Positions 7,718 to 10,000 of a stretch of 10,000 nucleotides of DNA are shown piece by piece. Position numbers and translations under genes: made by a program. The notes beneath the pieces were generated by a model, which saw nothing but the letters and a program-made list of their open reading frames with translations, did no database searches and was not told where the DNA came from. The stretch spans positions 47,501-57,500 of the forward strand of contig CAJNDS010001546.1 of the NCBI GenBank assembly GCA_905221605.1, read 5' to 3'. Numbering within the stretch: the first letter of the stretch is position 1; every line of letters starts with the position of its first letter. Source of the stretch: Symbiodinium natans (Eukaryota; Sar; Dinophyceae; Suessiales; Symbiodiniaceae).

Positions 7718-8018
7718 AACCCTAATAAACCCTACACTCTGAGCCCTAGACCCTCAACCCTAACCTTATTAAACCCGAGGTCACACTCACGGTCCCCTCA
7801 AGGTCACTCTCATAGCGGTGGCTCTCCTGTACTTATTCTTATTATTATTACTGCAGATCACAGAAAAACAAACAATGAGACCTATTCTACTCAAACCCTA
7901 ATAAACCCTAACTCTGACCCCTAGACCTTCAACCCTATACCTTATTTAACCCGAGGTCATCACACTCAAGGTCCCCTCAAGGTCACTCTCATAGTGGTGG
8001 TTCTCCTGCACATGTTGT
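7718..8018. repeat. Two direct copies of a repeat sharing its core with the gene B intron
   Basis: Copy 1 (about 7718-7832) and copy 2 (about 7896-8012) share, in order, AACCCTAATAAACCCTA, CTCTGA.CCCTAGACC, TCAACCCTA, AACCCGAGGTCA, CACTCA.GGTCCCCTCAAGG, and TCACTCTCATAG.GGTGG. The CCCGAGG marks are at 7774 and 7950, giving a 176-bp period. The GAGGTCRCACTCAAGGTCC core is the same as in the 5526-5900 array, so these belong to one dispersed repeat family. Confidence 0.88.
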
Positions 8019-8184
8019 TACTAGGGTTTATTAAGTAAGCTTTTTTCTGAAGCTAGTAGTAGGTTAGCTAGCAGGAAAAAGCGTGTCCACAACAAGAAGG
8101 CCAGCTGCCTGTAGTACCTGCCTCGTGTTCTGCTTGCTTGTTGTTCTGTGCTGCCATGATGATGGCTTCCCACCATGGCCAGAG
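8019..8184. other. Upstream region of gene C, unresolved
   Basis: A short telomere-like AGGGTTTATTAAG (8023-8035) is followed by AGCTAGTAGTAGGTTAGCTAGCAG, a possible hairpin/acceptor region ending at 8074. A pyrimidine-rich stretch at about 8118-8155 leads to CCATGGCCAGAG, where AG at 8183-8184 is a plausible acceptor for gene C. An ATG run at 8156-8164 starts a frame that stops at 8249, so I do not favour it as the start of gene C. Confidence 0.3.
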
Positions 8185-10000
8185 CAAGGGCTGGGGCCCG
8201 AAGAAGAAGACCTGGTGGAATCCGGCAGCGATTAAGCCGGCGAGGACGTGAAAATGCTGGCAACAGTGACGATGATGACAATCATCCTCCTGCTGGCAGC
8301 AGTAGTGGTGACAGGAGCGAGGGTGCTGGTGTACAAAGCCAACTGGCACTGAGGTTGTTGACCCGTTTTGGCCCCAGACGGTGCAAGAGTTGGCCAAGGC
8401 GGCCTGCCGAGATGTGCTGGCAGCTTTGTCTTCTGCTGCCAGAAAACGTGGTCATCGTGACGAGGAGGATGATGAGGTGGCTGAAACTCCCCCTGCTCTT
8501 TTTGTGCCGGAGCTGGACGTGTTGGGCAAGCTGGGATCATCTGGCCAGTACCCGAACAAGATTTATGGCGAGTTGATGGCAAAGGCCGAGGCTATGGTGA
8601 AGCTCCCGGCCTGCTCTGTGCACCACTTCAGCTTCCTGAAGCCTCGACAGGCCGACTTCAAGCAGCTGGTCATGTTACCACACGTTTTGTTTGCACATAT
8701 GTATCACAACGAGAAGCACATGTGGCAGAAAGTTGTCCACGGCACACCCGAAAGATTGGAGCAATTCTGGGCAGCTGTGAAAGCCGACCCTCCTCACCCA
8801 GCATGGGTGAATCATCCTCTTCGCTTGCAAGAGGAAGCCGGTGAGCGAAGCACCAGCAAATGCATCGCCTTGTCACTGCATGGCGATGAAGTGCCAGTAG
8901 CAGGCCTCGGAAAGGTCTGGGGCCGGAAGATGGTAAACTTCTCCTACAGCTCGCTGACAGGGCTTGGCTCCACCAAGAACAGCCAGTTCTGGATTTGGGG
9001 GCTGTTCGAGAAGGTTGGTGTCAAAAATGGCCCAAACAGCACACTGGGCCAGTTCTTCAAGGTGCTGAGGTACAGCCTCTACTGGCTCTGGCTTGGGCGG
9101 TGGCCCGATGTGGATGCCAGTGGCGAGCCGTGCTCCGGCCATGTTTGTGCATTGTTGTTTGTTCTTCTTCTTGTTCCTCACAATAATCGCACTCGTTGTG
9201 ACACCATTATTAACAACACAAACTTCAGAAGAACTTCAAGTAGCAGTAGCAGCAGCAGTAGTAGCAGTACCACCACCACTAGCAATAGCACTAGCAGTAG
9301 CAGTAGCAGTACCAGTGGTGGTGACAAGAATGTTGAAGGTTCCCAGCCGGCTCCTTGGAACGACATCTGGCCGGCAGACCTTTGGCAGATGGGTGGTTTG
9401 CTGTCCTGTGGTCGGTGATCGGCGACTTAGACTACCTGGCGACAATCTTGCAGCTCCCCTCTCACAATGCCAGCCAGTGCTGTGCTCTGTGCAAGGCCAC
9501 TTTGGCTGGAGCAAACAGCTGGTCCGACTTCCGGGCCACGGCTCCGTGGAGGGCCACACAGTGGACCTATGAGTCCTGGCGGGCTTGGGAGGGCAGGTCT
9601 CCCAATCCACTCTTCACCCTTCCCGGGGTCAGTGCTTTGTCGGTGCATTTGGATTGGCTGCATTCGAAATATCTAGGCATCGACCAGTTCACTTTCGGAT
9701 CCGTACTCACCCTATTGACATGCCAAATGATGCCAGCTTCAGAGCAGACAAATCTGAATAGCTGCTGGGACTTCATTGTGGCCTACTATCGAGAGCACAA
9801 GACCAAGGTGAGATTTTCCTATTTGAATCGCCTCACGATGTTTCTCCGGCAGTCTGGGTGCCCGAAACTCAGAGGGAAGGCTGCAGAAATTCGCCACTTC
9901 GTGCACCCGGTCCTGGCGCTATGGAAACACCATATGAATGGTGCTCTGCTCCTCCACCGGCAAATTCGGTACATGCTGGAGGCTAATGCATTCTTGGAAG
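8185..10000 (+). CDS. Gene C: multicopy dinoflagellate-type protein, transposase-like, 3' partial
   Basis: Main exons are 8339-9119 and 9347 to the window end. An upstream piece 8185-8214 (QGLGPEEEDL) joins by a GT-AG phase-0 intron 8215-8338, but that 5' part is tentative and no start codon is assigned. Splicing 9120-9346 is phase 1, and the frame then stays open to 10000. Visible landmarks: LHGDEVPVAGLGKVW at about 8876-8920; FWIWGLFEKV at about 8990-9019; YWLWLGRWPDVDA before the splice; WSVIGDLDYLA at 9409-9441; CCALC at 9478-9492; SVHLDWLHSKYLG at 9640-9675; and PKLRGKAAEIRHF at 9862-9900. From memory this matches an abundant unnamed family in Symbiodinium-type genomes. The order Asp, then GD-L followed by a Cys pair, then D-x-x-H parallels Tnp2 (CACTA-type) DDE transposases, but this is an architectural analogy and has not been tested. 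The C-terminus lies beyond the window. Confidence 0.75.
9120..9346 (+). other. Intron of gene C with AGC/AGT repeat
   Basis: A 227-nt GT-AG, phase-1 intron. The donor is GATGCCA|GTGGCG and the acceptor GGTTCCCAG|CCGG. The exon 1 frame would otherwise stop at TGA 9416-9418, and the downstream frame has TGA at 9334-9336, so a switch between 9120 and about 9390 is required. The chosen junction reads DVDATGSLERHLAGRPLADG and runs into WFAVLWS. Positions 9236-9318 are AGC/AGT/ACC triplet runs that would read as poly-Ser/Thr if left unspliced. The donor side contains a T-rich stretch (about 9140-9178). Confidence 0.65.

Noticed and set aside
8156-8251. ATG-initiated frame MMMASHHGQSKGWGPKKK as the start of gene C
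   Set aside because: It stops at 8249-8251, and no GT donor in the right phase joins it to the main exon. The alternative frame ending at 8214 does join.
1-10000. Dinoflagellate spliced-leader, rRNA or tRNA genes
   Set aside because: No sequence matching the conserved leader core (TTTTGGCTCAAG) or a cloverleaf with the expected invariant bases was found by eye on the given strand. Reverse-strand inspection was less thorough.

Overview
The window looks like dinoflagellate nuclear DNA, probably Symbiodiniaceae or a relative, although the genus cannot be set from sequence alone. Four signs point this way: intron-rich genes, interstitial plant/alveolate-type telomere-like repeats (TTTAGGG/CCCTAAA) scattered through non-coding DNA, Lys/Ala-rich 'KRPAAA' protein starts, and a C-terminal protein segment resembling multicopy families I remember from Symbiodinium-type genomes (memory only, no search run). 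No bacterial operon, rRNA, tRNA, CRISPR array or trans-spliced leader sequence was seen. All three likely genes are on the + strand.

Gene A (about 1-3993; 5' end outside the window) is a Lys-rich low-complexity protein. Its reading frame can be followed through 12 exons with 11 short GT-AG introns, all phase-consistent and giving about 914 residues. The 3' half of the model is well supported and the 5' half is tentative. Positions 3994-4593 are a gene-free spacer containing a 293-bp TTCGA-rich palindromic element (4103-4395) and a 36-codon ORF.

Gene B (4594-6214) is a two-exon gene for a 367-residue protein of unknown function with a 'KRPAAA' start. Its single intron (5463-5979) is almost entirely a four-copy tandem repeat of about 107-115 bp, rich in CCCTAAA-like sequence.

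Positions 6215-8184 hold no convincing gene. They contain a 7-unit perfect TTTAGGG array flanked by near-identical direct repeats, degenerate telomere-like tracts, a minisatellite with 120-bp higher-order periodicity (about 7205-7630), and two copies of a 176-bp-spaced repeat that shares its core with the intron of gene B.

Gene C (about 8185 to beyond 10000) is the best conserved-looking gene. Its main exons join across a 227-bp GT-AG intron made largely of AGC/AGT repeats. The protein has an arrangement reminiscent of Tnp2/CACTA-type DDE transposases (HGD..., a GDLDY then CxxxC segment, and a D-x-x-H segment). It is therefore a candidate transposase-like gene, truncated by the window end. 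One hypothesis to test is that genes B and C belong to one dispersed mobile unit.
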